Source: Gigaspora rosea (lineage: Eukaryota > Glomeromycota > Glomeromycetes > Diversisporales > Gigasporaceae). Taken from it: a DNA stretch of 64,000 bases. Numbering within the stretch: the stretch's first letter is position 1; each line of letters starts with the position of its first letter. The notes beneath the pieces were generated by a model. That model was given only the letters and a program-made list of their open reading frames with translations, made no database searches and was not told where the DNA came from. The stretch covers positions 89,234 through 153,233 of the forward strand of contig QKWP01000128.1 of NCBI GenBank assembly GCA_003550325.1, in the 5' to 3' direction. Positions 1-11,037 of this stretch are shown piece after piece. A program made the translations under genes and the position numbers.

Positions 1-711
1 AAAAAAAAAAAAAAAAACCTACACCCTCCAAACACAAAACAACTTACGCAAAAAAAACAACATAAAACACTAAACTACTAATAAATAAATAAACGGTATA
101 TAATAAAAATGGTGTATACTAAAAACAGTGTATAAGGTATAAAATATAGAACAAGAAAAGCAGAAAGTCAGAAATTAATGTTGACGATGGGAAAAAAATT
201 CTTATAGAACTGGTTTTTTTCAACGCGTAATATTGATACGTAGTTTATCCTTATTTGGAAATAATGCATGCCGGCCAATCAGGATGTAAGACTGGTGAAA
301 CGTGACGATCATATGACAATACAAATATGTCACCATTAACCGCATGGCCAATTAGTTCAATGCAGATCAATACATAAGCAATATTATTAACAAACTTTTG
401 CAAGCGACACATTACTACGTACGTACAGTACTATATACTTTTATTTATACAAATTATAAATTGAACAACTTCGTTCATATTTATATATTTATTATTTGAT
501 CGGCGGATTGTTAATAGGTCAGCGGGGATTTTCGGAAGTATGATCATAATCTGATGAATTGGATAACTAAAAATAAAAACTAGTTCTCAGAGCCCGGGCG
601 TTGCCCCGATAATAGGGGTTTCTGTTTTTTTGACTCTTAGGGCTAAGCACCGAAAGTGAAATTTCAAATTTTATTCAGGGTATTGGCTTGGGTTAAAAAT
701 TTAAATAAAGG
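1..711. other. Gene-free AT-rich stretch
   Basis: I see no coding region here. The stretch opens with an A-run and continues as mixed AT-rich sequence. No element boundary is visible. Confidence 0.5.
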
Positions 712-853
712 CTCAAATAAACCCAGCTTGTGTTTAAATGAACCCGAATTAGGTTAAATGAACCTAGTTTGTGTTCAAATGAGCCGATTTTAGGTTCAAA
801 TGAACCCAATTGGGTTCTCATGAGCCCGAATTTGGTTAAAATGACCCTAAATT
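712..853. repeat. Degenerate array of GGTTCAAATGAACC-like palindromes
   Basis: About seven imperfect copies of a word related to GGTTCAAATGAACCC follow one another every 18-22 bases. The same word type recurs inside the MITEs at 44340-44430 and 48350-48430, so this is probably the relic of the interior of a related element. Confidence 0.6.
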
Positions 854-1196
854 TGATTCTTTTTTTATATTTTTTTGATTTTTTTTTATTTTTTAATTTT
901 TATTTTTATCTTAATTTTTTTTATTTATCAAAATATTCGTATTCAAGTCATCCATTCTCATTTATCAAAATCCTGCAATTACATAACTGAAAAAACTTGC
1001 TTTATACAAGTTTGTAAAACTTAGACCGTTTTTAGTTAATTTTTAAGTAATGTCATCCCCTTTGCTTAACTGCCGCCAAAAATTAAGCAAGCAAATCATA
1101 ACACAGCATATTCCATGTTTCTATATGATCGCATAACAGATTTTATGACTTATAATCACTAGTTTAATCAGTAAAGAAAACCAATTTTCTAGTATT

Positions 1197-1280
1197 GCAT
1201 GTTATTTCCCTAGCAATGCATGTCATTTCCCCAGAATTGTGTGTTATTTCCCCAGTAATGCATGTTTTTTCCCTGGGTGC
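1197..1280. repeat. Tandem repeat, 4 x 21 bp
   Basis: Four adjacent 21-base units of the form GCATGTTATTTCCCCAGTAAT, at 1197, 1218, 1239 and 1260, with a few substitutions each. Confidence 0.85.
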
Positions 1281-1493
1281 ACTTTAAATTCTTTCCAAAT
1301 ACTAGTTATGATCCTAGTTTTTAAAATTCTTACCAATGGAATAAAATAAAGTACTACTTAGTTCACTAGTTTGCAAAGTTTTTTTAAACTAAATAAAAAT
1401 GTTGCTAATTTTTGGAATTCATTGAAAAGTGTAAAAATAATATTTAATTTTTTAATCGTTAAAGTCTTAATTAATTTATTTAATATAAAATCT

Positions 1494-1656
1494 TATTACA
1501 TTTATTTAAAACTAATTTTAATATCAACATTAATATTTTGCAATTAATATTAATTTGAAGAATCAAACTATTACTACATTTTATTTAAAACTAATTTTAA
1601 TAACAACATTAATATTTTTGCAATTACAAATAGTTAATTTGAGAAATCAAACTATT
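1494..1656. repeat. Tandem duplication of an about 80-bp AT-rich unit
   Basis: Two successive units (1495-1572 and 1573-1656) share ATTTAAAACTAATTTTAATA, an AACATTAATATTTT block and a GAAATCAAACTATTA-like end. No coding potential. Confidence 0.7.
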
Positions 1657-2191
1657 ATTTGAAGATTTATCATTATCTTCATTATTATTTGTTTGTAAAT
1701 TGGTACTTGCTTGTTTTGAAGTAATTTATGCTTTGCATTGGTAATCATAGAAACATCATAATCCAAATTAATTGAAAATTGATATTTTTTAAAAACTCAA
1801 ATTCAGGTTTTGACAGCACTAATTTTTCAAATAGTGTTTTCAGTCACAACCTCAAATCGATCATCCAACTTGTTATTAGACAAGTTTTCTGCAAGGTTAT
1901 CATGTGAAGCAAATATTTACATCAGGTAGGTTCTGTCTGATGCTATTAATTAATCTAGAAGCCTTTGAAAACAAGTCTTATTTACTTATTTATTAAGTAA
2001 ATTATAACAAAAAAAACTAATTTGTAGTATATATATAATTAAAATATTAGAGCAAAACCTTCTTGTGAGTTAATATTTATTTTAAATATAAAAAAAAAAA
2101 TCAGCAAAAAATATTCTATCAAAAAAAAGCTTATTTATATAAGTTGTAAAACACTGTCATGATGTTATATAAAATTATAAATAACACACTT

Positions 2192-2630
2192 ATTTCCTAC
2201 TGTGAGGAAATAAACTAGTAAATCCCATCAATTGGGGCTCTTCGGGTAGTGATTTGAACTGAGAAAATTTTCTTAATTGGTTAACTAAACTGAAATATTT
2301 GGTGTCAACCGATTCAACCGATTAAGATTACTTCATGCTTACTTGCGGGAATTCTCAGACTTTTGCTCAAATTTCTTGCCTTGTCTACTATGTTCATTCA
2401 TTTTCTGTTCATAACTTTTCAGAACTTTTTGGGACCATTGCTCTTTAACATTTTGTTAACCGATTCTCAGCTGGTTGTACAGGTTAACCAATTAAGCATT
2501 TACTCAACCAGTTACCTGAAATTTATTCAGCTCGGGTTAGTTAACCGAATATAGCCCAACTGGTTCAAATCACTATCTTTGGGTCCCAGCTGATTGGGGA
2601 TTTACTTTTTATTCCAGCTATAGCAGAAAT
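2192..2630. mobile_element. MITE-like element with about 68-bp imperfect terminal inverted repeats
   Basis: The left end (2192-2260) matches the reverse complement of the right end (2555-2630). Shared blocks include ATTTCC/ATTTCT, AGTAAATCCC and TAGTGATTTGAAC. The interior carries repeated GGTTAACC and AACCGATT words. No target duplication is obvious and no transposase is encoded. Confidence 0.65.
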
Positions 2631-3314
2631 AAATAGTACATGTGTGATTAATGTTAACTAATAAAATTTGATTAAATATTCTTGGGATGTGTTTGTTAAC
2701 CCCTCTCATGCCTGAGCCTAAATATTGATGTTAGCCTAATAATTAATCTTATTTAAGGCCACACATCACCTACTGACCCATTTTTTCCAATTTGTCATTT
2801 TTTTTGATCCCAATTGTACCAATTGTCCAGTTTTTAGCATTTATTTTTTTCGCTATTCTCAACTAGTATTACCCAATAGGGACCTTATTTTCCAATAATT
2901 GTCTGATAGAACTAATAGAGAAAATATAACTGTTGATACAATTTTTTTATTTATTGTTGTGTGAATGAAAAATTAACCTTGTATAACCTTTGATGTAAAA
3001 ATTATTTTATTAATTTACAGTAAATTAAAAAAAAATCAACTTACAGACCCATATTTTTAGTTCCCTTGTAATGCTAAACAAAATTTACTTTGCATGGCCT
3101 TATATCTGTCTATCTAATAATTCTATACAATCTTAGCTATCTTAATTCATTGTAATATTCAACAATTCTAATAACTTTTAACATTGTACTAGTAAAAGGT
3201 TTAATTATTAAATTTTAAAACCTATTTTTGAGGTTTGAATATTAAGATTTTGCTGCACATAAGTACAAATTTCAAACCAAAATACAAAAAAAAGTTGAAA
3301 AAACTTCATAAAAA
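2631..3314. other. Gene-free AT-rich stretch
   Basis: No gene is recognised. The end of this stretch (3190-3300) loosely resembles the duplicated units at 3520-3835. Confidence 0.4.
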
Positions 3315-3316
3315 TA

Positions 3317-3489
3317 CAAGTCACTCTCATTATAGTGAACTCTCGATATAGTGAAGATTGGCTATAGTGAAGAATTTTTTTAGAACCAAATTATTATTAC
3401 TATAATAAAAGGCCATCGATATAGTGAATATCTCAATATAGTGAAGAAATTTTACAGCTCGAGGACTTCACTATAAAGAGAGTGACTTG
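3317..3489. mobile_element. pogo/Tc1-like MITE with TA target site
   Basis: The ends CAAGTCACTCTC and GAGAGTGACTTG are inverted repeats extending to about 26 bp and are flanked by TA (3315-3316 and 3490-3491). Inside, the word TATAGTGAA recurs several times in both orientations. It is 173 bp, like the elements at 51149 and 57291. No coding capacity. Assignment to the Tc1/mariner-pogo group rests on the TA site and the size. Confidence 0.7.
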
Positions 3490-3519
3490 TACTGATAAAC
3501 AAACTTCTTGTGTTGTTAC

Positions 3520-3835
3520 TAGTAAAAGTTCTGCCTATTTTGGTATATTAAAAAACATTCTAAGATTCTTGAATCTAAGATCTTGTTGAGCATAAATATG
3601 AATTTTAGACTATAATATTAATAAAAAAGCAGTAACTTTGTAAAAGTAAACAGCTCTTTAATTATTTTATTAAAAAACTATTGTTATGAGTAAAAGTTTG
3701 CATATTTGGAGATATTTAAAAACTATTCTGGAATCCTTGAATCTAAGTTCTCATTGAGTGTAAATACAAATTTTTAGATCACAATATTAATGAAAAAAGC
3801 AGCAACTTGGTAAAAGTAAATTCTATAGCAATATT
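3520..3835. repeat. Diverged direct duplication of an about 150-bp unit
   Basis: Units near 3520-3650 and 3685-3830 share AAAAGTTTGC/AAAAGTTCTGC, CTTGAATCTAAG, a GAGTGTAAATA-like block and AAAAAAGCAG. A third, weaker relative lies near 3190-3300. Confidence 0.55.
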
Positions 3836-4066
3836 ATTACTAAATAATAAAAAAAGCAAATAATTATTGGTATCTCATATATTCTGGCAGTTCAATTGAA
3901 TAAATTAAAGTTAGTATATAGTAAGTACTAATTTTTTCTATTAACTAGCAATTAAAAAATATATATATATTATCAGAATAGCTAGACAATATATTTATAA
4001 AAACAATTTTATAATTTGTTAATTTAATTGTTTTTAAAAAATCTTTAAATTTATTTAATTTTTAAA

Positions 4067-4168
4067 TTTTAAAAAATTAAAAAATTAAAAATTTGCTTAA
4101 TTTTAAAGTTTAACCAATTTTAAAAAATTAAAAAATTAAAAATTCGCTTATTTTTAAAGTTTAACCAA
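4067..4168. repeat. Tandem duplication, 2 x 51 bp
   Basis: Two adjacent 51-base units (4067-4117, 4118-4168) differ at only a few positions. Each ends in AAAGTTTAACCAA. Confidence 0.8.
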
Positions 4169-5526
4169 TTAAAATTAAGTATTTTTGTGCTACTACACAT
4201 GTGCCTTAGTGTAACTATCAAAAAAAGTTTGCAAAATTTTAAACAAAGTTATTATGTACAATAAAAAGAAAATAAAGCACTAATTTAATCTAGTTTATTA
4301 TAATTTATATAGTAAAAATAATAATAATTTTAGTTAAAAAAACTTCAAAGATCTATAAATTTTTTAAATTTTAAAAATTTTAATAATATATAAACATAAA
4401 AATTATTTTCTAAATTTGAATTTTAATATGATATTAATTAAAATTTTATTAATTATAAATTTTACTAACTTATTATATAAGCATATATTAAACTAAAAAC
4501 TAGTATTTTTTTATTTACTAGTTTTTAACCTAAAAACTAAATTAATAAAAATTTTTTTAAAATTTATAAAAATTTTATTTTATATATAAAATATTATTAA
4601 GAATATTTTTGTCTTATAAATAATTATAATTGCATAATGAAAAAATAATAATTATTTAATAAGCAAATAAATTTAATATTATTTAATAGACTAAAAAATT
4701 GATCATAAAAAATATATAATATAAATATAAAAAATTAATATTTTAACTTAATATTATAATGTACTGTTTTTTTCAAAAGATAAGTTTAAAAAAAATTTAA
4801 TAAAATAAATTATTATATATAAAAATTTTTTACTTTCTATAGTAATATAGCTGTGCCAAAATATATGAAATTATCTATAGCAATTATTTATTTTTAAAAA
4901 TATACAATCCCTATATCTTTTTCTATAACTATAAATACAACATAAATTCAATAAAAAAATATTGAGGAACAGCACTAGAACTGTTACATAACGCTCAAGT
5001 AAAAGCACTAGTACTATATAATAAAAATGTTGGAACAAACAATTTTTTTGGATAAAATGGGCAATATGGCAGCTCACGAGAATACACCAAAACATTAATA
5101 AACTAATCGAAATTCATAAGTTTAAAATAAACTTAGAAATAACTAGAAATAACCCAAAAATGAACATTAAGTAAAATGTTAATGTTGTTAATTAAATTAA
5201 GGTTAAATTTTTAGTATTGTACAGGATAACACTTGTTTATGTTTATGTACCTGAATAACAAATTAAATATCTATAATTTAGAAAAATATTTGCTGCTAAG
5301 TTATATATTTTCTATTTAAGAAAATTGATTTTCAAATAAATATTTAAATACTGCACATAGGTGCTATTTCAAAAATCTCTTTTGTGTATAAAAACAAGTT
5401 GATTTCAAAATAGCACACATGCGCATACTTGAACTACACACAGGTAATTGAAATACTGCGCAGGTGTGTGCTATTTTGTGGTAATACAGTATTAGTCTCT
5501 TTTATGCAAATTGTATAGTTGGCACT
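4169..5526. other. Gene-free, extremely AT-rich stretch with short inverted repeats
   Basis: No gene is seen. Near 5351-5480 the word TGCGCA..GTGTGCTATTTT occurs three times, with the middle copy inverted. That suggests a small fold-back element just upstream of the decayed transposase. Confidence 0.45.
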
Positions 5527-6361
5527 TTGCTATTCGAAATAAATTTAATATTAGATAAAGCTAAAGTTACAATTAAAAATGCTATTAATTTACTCAAAAC
5601 AATCATACCTCCTAAAACCTTTTATGAATATGGGCCACAAATTGGACCCAATGTTATTATTACTAATAATTCTAATGCTAAATATAATACTCTAGAAATT
5701 TGTTGTCCATTATGCACTCATTTACTATATATTTTTATATTTTACAAACCTTTTGGCACTGGTAATACAATAAGAAGTATAAAATTCACAAAGATGATTG
5801 TATTCCAATTATGTATCCCTTAAAGCTATTCTGTATACACTCACTAATTCTAAAATAGATAAAGAATTTGCCAAATTAAAGGAACTTTATTTTACCAAAT
5901 ATGGACAACTTGTATCATATTGCACACTTCTTTAGAAATGACAAGATTTTTGGACACTTTCATATCAAGAAATTTGATGCTTTATAATAATCACACTAAT
6001 AATTATATAGAAAAAAGTATTAGAATTATAAAAGATATTGTTTTTGTGAGAACTCAAGTTTATAATATTGTACAAATTTTTAACTTATTATAATAAATAT
6101 AGAAAATTTTTATAAAAGACAGCTATTAGGTATTACTAATCAGCATTCAGATCACTTAGAATTATTAAAATGTATTTTTGATTCTGCTAAACAAAATTAA
6201 ATCGAAAAAGAATCCAATGTAATATAATCAATAATGTATATACTGTATCAAGTGTAGCAATTATTAGTAAAATCTATACTATTGATCCATCTATTGGAAT
6301 TTGCACATGCCTAGCTGTATTCAGAGAATTACCTTGCAAGCAAGCTGTTATTGTAGTTAAA
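5527..6361 (+). pseudogene. Decayed Mutator-like (MULE) transposase with SWIM zinc-finger remnant
   Basis: Read across several frames, this stretch keeps pieces of a MULE transposase in the right order. First comes a GPNVIIT block that usually precedes the second catalytic Asp (here followed by NN where DD/DE is expected). Then AILYTLTNSKIDKEFAKL, the segment NHTNNYIEKSIRIIKD that carries the third acidic residue of the DDE triad, and finally ICTCLAVFRELPCKQ. The last is a SWIM-like CxC..C finger whose final His has become Gln. Stops and frameshifts separate the pieces, near 5821, 5935, 6090 and 6200. It is not the same lineage as the intact element at 25 kb. No terminal repeats were identified. 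Function is lost; identification is by motif recall, without a database search. Confidence 0.7.
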
Positions 6362-7405
6362 TAATATAACTCACTAAGCTCTACAAAATAAAAAAAGTTT
6401 ATTTGAATTGGATTACTGGATAGCTAGAAATTTTAATTTTTATTCATAAAATCTACATAGTCCCGTAAGGTCATTTTCAAGGCAAAGACCCATATCTGAT
6501 ATTAACAGTTAATAAATTTGTTTTTGTCGCGATTTAAATGCCACGATCATATGATATCAAGTAACTGCAACAACATACGCCATTTGAATTTTACGAGTAC
6601 TTTTTGCTGATCATAGACATAATTAAATTTAATATAGCAATAAAAAACAATTTTTGTTAATACCCAAAACAAATTTACAAAATATATCGAAATTTTCCGT
6701 GTCCTGGACCGGGTGATACTTACCCGAGTCGGAAAAAATTCCGGACTGCATAAATTTCGTGTGGAGTGATAGCAGATCACGTGACCGAAAAGAGAAACAG
6801 CCACACGACAGCCACATCCGCAGAATCGAAGTACCGTGCATGTGAGGGTCAAACGGCGTGGGAAACTTAATGCAGGCGTGAACAACAGCACATGTCAATG
6901 CGTATGCATTGGCGTAAATCTAAGCAAGAATAGGAACAAGCTAGAAGAAATCAACTAAGCGGCAGAATTTATCCGGCCAGCGCAAAACCAAAAAATTCTC
7001 GCGACCCACCCAACCATTCCCAAGATTTTTTTCGCCAGCCGGCGAGCGGGAAACCACTGGCTGTTCCCACAGCGATCCACAGTGCAATCACAATTACTAC
7101 TACATGCTGGTGTAATACAAAGTTAAACTTTTTGGATTAAGATTCGATAAAAATTCTAAATTAGAAATTTGATTCCAAATGTCGTGTAACGTGATTCTTT
7201 TCGATAGATTTCCCCGACAGACCACTTACCCGTCATTAAACAGATAATCTGCTAAAATGTATAGCAGCAACTACTCAAAATGCTAACCCTAGTTCGCATT
7301 ATATGAATTATTTAAACCGGATCAGTGCATCAACATTTAATTTAAATTGTGTACATACGTACGTACTTCGATCTGATTCTCTTTTTTTTTTTAACAAAAC
7401 AAAAA
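6362..7405. other. P450 upstream region with two GC-richer repeat-like blocks
   Basis: No gene is called. The block 6763-6866 is an inverted relative of 44911-45012 (shared ATCACGTGA, CGAAAAGAGAA, GCCACAC and GCATGTGA words). The block 6940-7100 resembles, inverted, the cargo at 39305-39500 (GTGGTTTCCCGC, GGCCGG, GGGTCGCGA words). Open frames on the minus strand (6547-6898) coincide with these repeat blocks and look fortuitous. The P450 promoter must lie here, but no specific element can be defended. Confidence 0.5.
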
Positions 7406-9165
7406 ATGGTTTTTCTTGACATTATTACAGCATTAAAATTTAAAGACTACCTGAACTTTATCATATTTTCTTTTTTAATATATGTTTTTCAATTTTATTA
7501 TAAATACTTTACCCGGCCTAATAAGTTACCTGGTCCCTTACCACTTCCTTTTATAGAATGTTCATATCTTTTTGATACGGATGCTAAACAATTATTTATA
7601 TCGCTTCACAAAAAATATGGAGATGTTTGTGAAGTATACCTTGGTGGATTTCGTAGAATATCGATTTCTCGTCCTGAATATCTTGAAAATATGTTAGCAT
7701 CTTCAGCTACAGATACAACTTTTATGACAAGAGCACCATATTCTAAAGGATTAGAAGAACTTGGAATGGCAGGAAGAGGTTTAATATTTAATCATGATGT
7801 AAAAAGTTGGAAATATAATCGACAATTTTTTAATAAAGCTGTACAATCATCAAGTTTTAATCTTGAAGCTATTAAATGGGTTGATAAAATATTTCAAGAA
7901 ATAGAAGTATATTGGAAATCACTTGCTAATAATAATAATTTATCAAGAGATGATAATTTACAAGATAATAAAAATAATTGGTGTCTTGAAACAGATTTAT
8001 CATTATGGGCACGTAGTTTTACAAGTGATATGATTATAATTTTAACTACTGGTGAAAGATCTTATGGGATAGCTTTACTTTATAATAAATTAAGTCCTAC
8101 AAAAGTGAGTCGTTCTGGTACATTAATCGAAGATTCTGAAAGATTTATTCAAGGAATTAGCAAACAAATTTTAGGAGTTTCATACTTTATGTTTATTAGT
8201 TCACCCTTACGTCATAGTATACCATTTGTTAAAAAGAATGTTAAATCTTTAATTGAAAATCGGGATTATTTGCTTGAAAGGTTGGAAATGATTGTTAAAA
8301 AAAGAAAAAAAGAGATTGAAGAGACACCAATAGGGGAAGAATTAAGACAAGATTTGTTGACATCTTTAATTATTACTAATACTGAAAGAGATAAAGATAA
8401 TGTGAAGGCTATTGATGGTAAGATTCTTAGACCGATGACGGATGTAGAAATAAGAGGTAATATGCTCGACGCTTTCATTGGTGGAACAGAGACTGTAAGT
8501 ATTACTTATACAATAATTATTTATTATTTTATTATTTATTTATTTAAATTATTTTTATATTTATTATTTATTGCCGATTAAAATTTTAGACTGCAAATTT
8601 ATTTTGTTTCTTGACCTACTATATTTGTCAATACCCTCAAGTTAAACAAAAAATGATTGCCGAAATTGACACAATATTCTCTCAAAGTACTTGTTTAAAT
8701 CATGAAGGCCTCACAAAATTAGAATATTGTACAGCGATAATTAAGGAAGTTGCACGAATTATTCCACCTTTAAGTATTCTTGCCAGGTATACTGATAAGC
8801 CATGTGAAATGGTTGGTTATAAATGGGATGCTGGAACAATTTTTCATGTAAATTTAAATGGACTTCACAAGCATAAAGATCATTGGTCTAATCCAGAAAT
8901 TTTTGATCCTGATCGATTTTATAAGAAAAAGGATGAAGATAGACATAAATATTCTTTTGCAATGTTTGGTGGTGGATTACGTGCGTGCCCAGGAAGAAAG
9001 TTAGCAATGATTGAATTACTTTCTTTATTGGTATTAATATATAGAAAATATGATATTGAATTAGTTGATTTAAAAGCTCCATTAAAAACTAAATCTGCTA
9101 TTTTAACTATTTGTAAGGAATTACCGGTTAGAATTAAGCCTAGAAAATTAGATCACTTTTTCTAA
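7406..9165 (+). CDS. Cytochrome P450 monooxygenase
   Basis: Two exons, 7406-8494 and 8590-9165, joined by a 95-base GT..AG intron, give 554 residues, a normal P450 length. The ATG at 7406 is preferred over the in-frame upstream codons because they contain no ATG and the protein then begins directly with the membrane anchor (residues about 14-32). It is followed by the proline-rich hinge RPNKLPGPLPLP. The intron falls inside the I-helix: the spliced product reads GGTETTAN (the oxygen-activation motif). Exon 2 carries the K-helix ExxR (EVAR, 416-419), a PDRF-type motif (about 470-473) and the haem-binding loop FGGGLRACPG with cysteine ligand C496. Expected role: ER-bound haem-thiolate oxidation of an unknown lipid or secondary metabolite, with electrons from a P450 reductase. 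All signature residues are present, so it is probably functional. Substrate and CYP family cannot be read from sequence. Confidence 0.95.
8495..8589 (+). other. Intron of the P450 gene
   Basis: Donor GTAAGT follows ..GAGACT and acceptor TTTTAG precedes ACTGCAAAT. Splicing fuses the two halves of the I-helix motif in phase 0. Confidence 0.9.
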
Positions 9166-10131
9166 CTTTTAAATATTCTTACGTATTAATTCTTTTGTTA
9201 ATTCATTTAAAATTTTATTTCTTTTATTAAAATGAATATAGCTTTAATAAAGTATATTTGAAAATCACAACCTCTGTAATTTGAATTCTCCACATTAGTA
9301 AAAATGAGTTATTCTTTTATATATAGTGAATTAACTAGAAAACAAAATTTCACGAGTTATTGTGATCGAGTTACACGTATTTACAGGACACTAGACTGTA
9401 GCATGTATTGACTTTTCAAGCACGATTGTGATTTTAGGATAATGAATTTACATGTATCAACGACTCGATTACTTCACAATTACTGAATTAGTAACGTTAT
9501 AAATCCATTAGGGATTAAATTTTATTTATTTATAATATATGTTGTAGGAGGATTCTGATTAAGTGAATTCGAATCTATTAAAGAAGTAGATTCAGATCTT
9601 AAAACAACTACTTAGATGTAAACAGAATTTATCATAAATTGTTTACTGTCGATTTAATCGGTCGATAGTTTATGCCTCAACTACCAATATTATTTGTACA
9701 TATTTAATGTTAAAAAACTTGTAAAATATATTATTAGGCATCTACTCTAATGACTCTAGCATTATATAATTTAATAAATTCTGTTGAAGTTATATTTAGA
9801 TCGCTTTTGACTATTAAAAAACTTTATTGCCTATATCGAATTGTTTTCAAAGACAACATATTCTAGCATACCCATAAAAAGTGACTGATTATCAAATCAA
9901 ATCACAATACCAACTGTATTAGGAATCATATGCAACAACAGAGACGAATGACTGACGAATGCAGCGTTGGCGAAATGTGGATATCGGATATGGATAATAA
10001 TATCCAAAAAAGGGAGTCGGTGTGAAATTTAAAATTAGGGTTAGGGTTACCTATCTGATGCGTATTTTATATATAGTTATCAAAATCATATATTGAGTTA
10101 ACTCCCCCAAAAAAAGTCATACCATTGCAAG
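9166..10131. other. Gene-free stretch downstream of the P450
   Basis: No gene is recognised. A short telomere-like word pair (TTAGGGTTAGGG) occurs at about 10037, on the proximal side of the segmental duplication. Confidence 0.5.
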
Positions 10132-11037
10132 AATGTAATGTATCATTGTATCCAATTGGAATATTCGATATTGCAAAACTAGATTATAATAATATTGAAG
10201 CTTTATGTTAAAACAAGTTGATTGTATCTTATATAAATATATGTCGTGCCTGAAGATGACACCTGTCTGAAGTTGTAACTTCAAGTACGGCATGATTATT
10301 TGAATTTTCATGATAAAGGTGCATCAATCACTTCCTCAATGATAAATGTGTAACTTTTGCGATAATTCACATTAAATTAGAAATTCTGCGCATCCTGTGC
10401 AGGCTTCACATTAGATAAATTAGAATTGACCAGAATTTATAACTGGTCAGAGTGCATAATTCCGGCCGGAATTAAAATTAGGATATGCATCGTTTATTAC
10501 GATTTAGAGAAAACTAAAAAATCAAAATAAGTACAATATATACACTATTCCTGTTTCAGTATTCTTGACATTAAACTGAATTAAGTCTAGCATAGATTTG
10601 TCGTTCAAGTCGGTTTAGATCTCGTACCGTACGAATTTAGATAAAATTAACTATAAATGGGGACAAATACAAGAATAATGATAGTCTGTTACAACAATAA
10701 GTAATAACCAAAGAAAAGGTGTCGTAGAGTAAAAGCTACTATAATAGATAACAAAGAGTTGCAAATGATGTAACATGTCGTCAAATTGTCGTAGTAAGTT
10801 ATATTTCGTAGTTTATGATGTTTATTTACATGTAACGTACATAAGTGTTCGGTTGAAAAGGAAATTTAGGTTTAAATGCTGCATTAACGATTAGCTAAAA
10901 ACAGTTAGTGTAGATTCAATGGCGTCTTATCTCTTCTGTGATACAGGTTAACTATTTATATTGCGACGACGATATGCTTATAAATACTCATATACATATT
11001 GATATCTAAACTTTTTGATAATAACTAAATATTCATA

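Noticed and set aside
6547..6898. Two overlapping minus-strand frames upstream of the P450
   Set aside because: They overlap each other in different frames, have no domain, and coincide with a repeat block shared with 44.9 kb.
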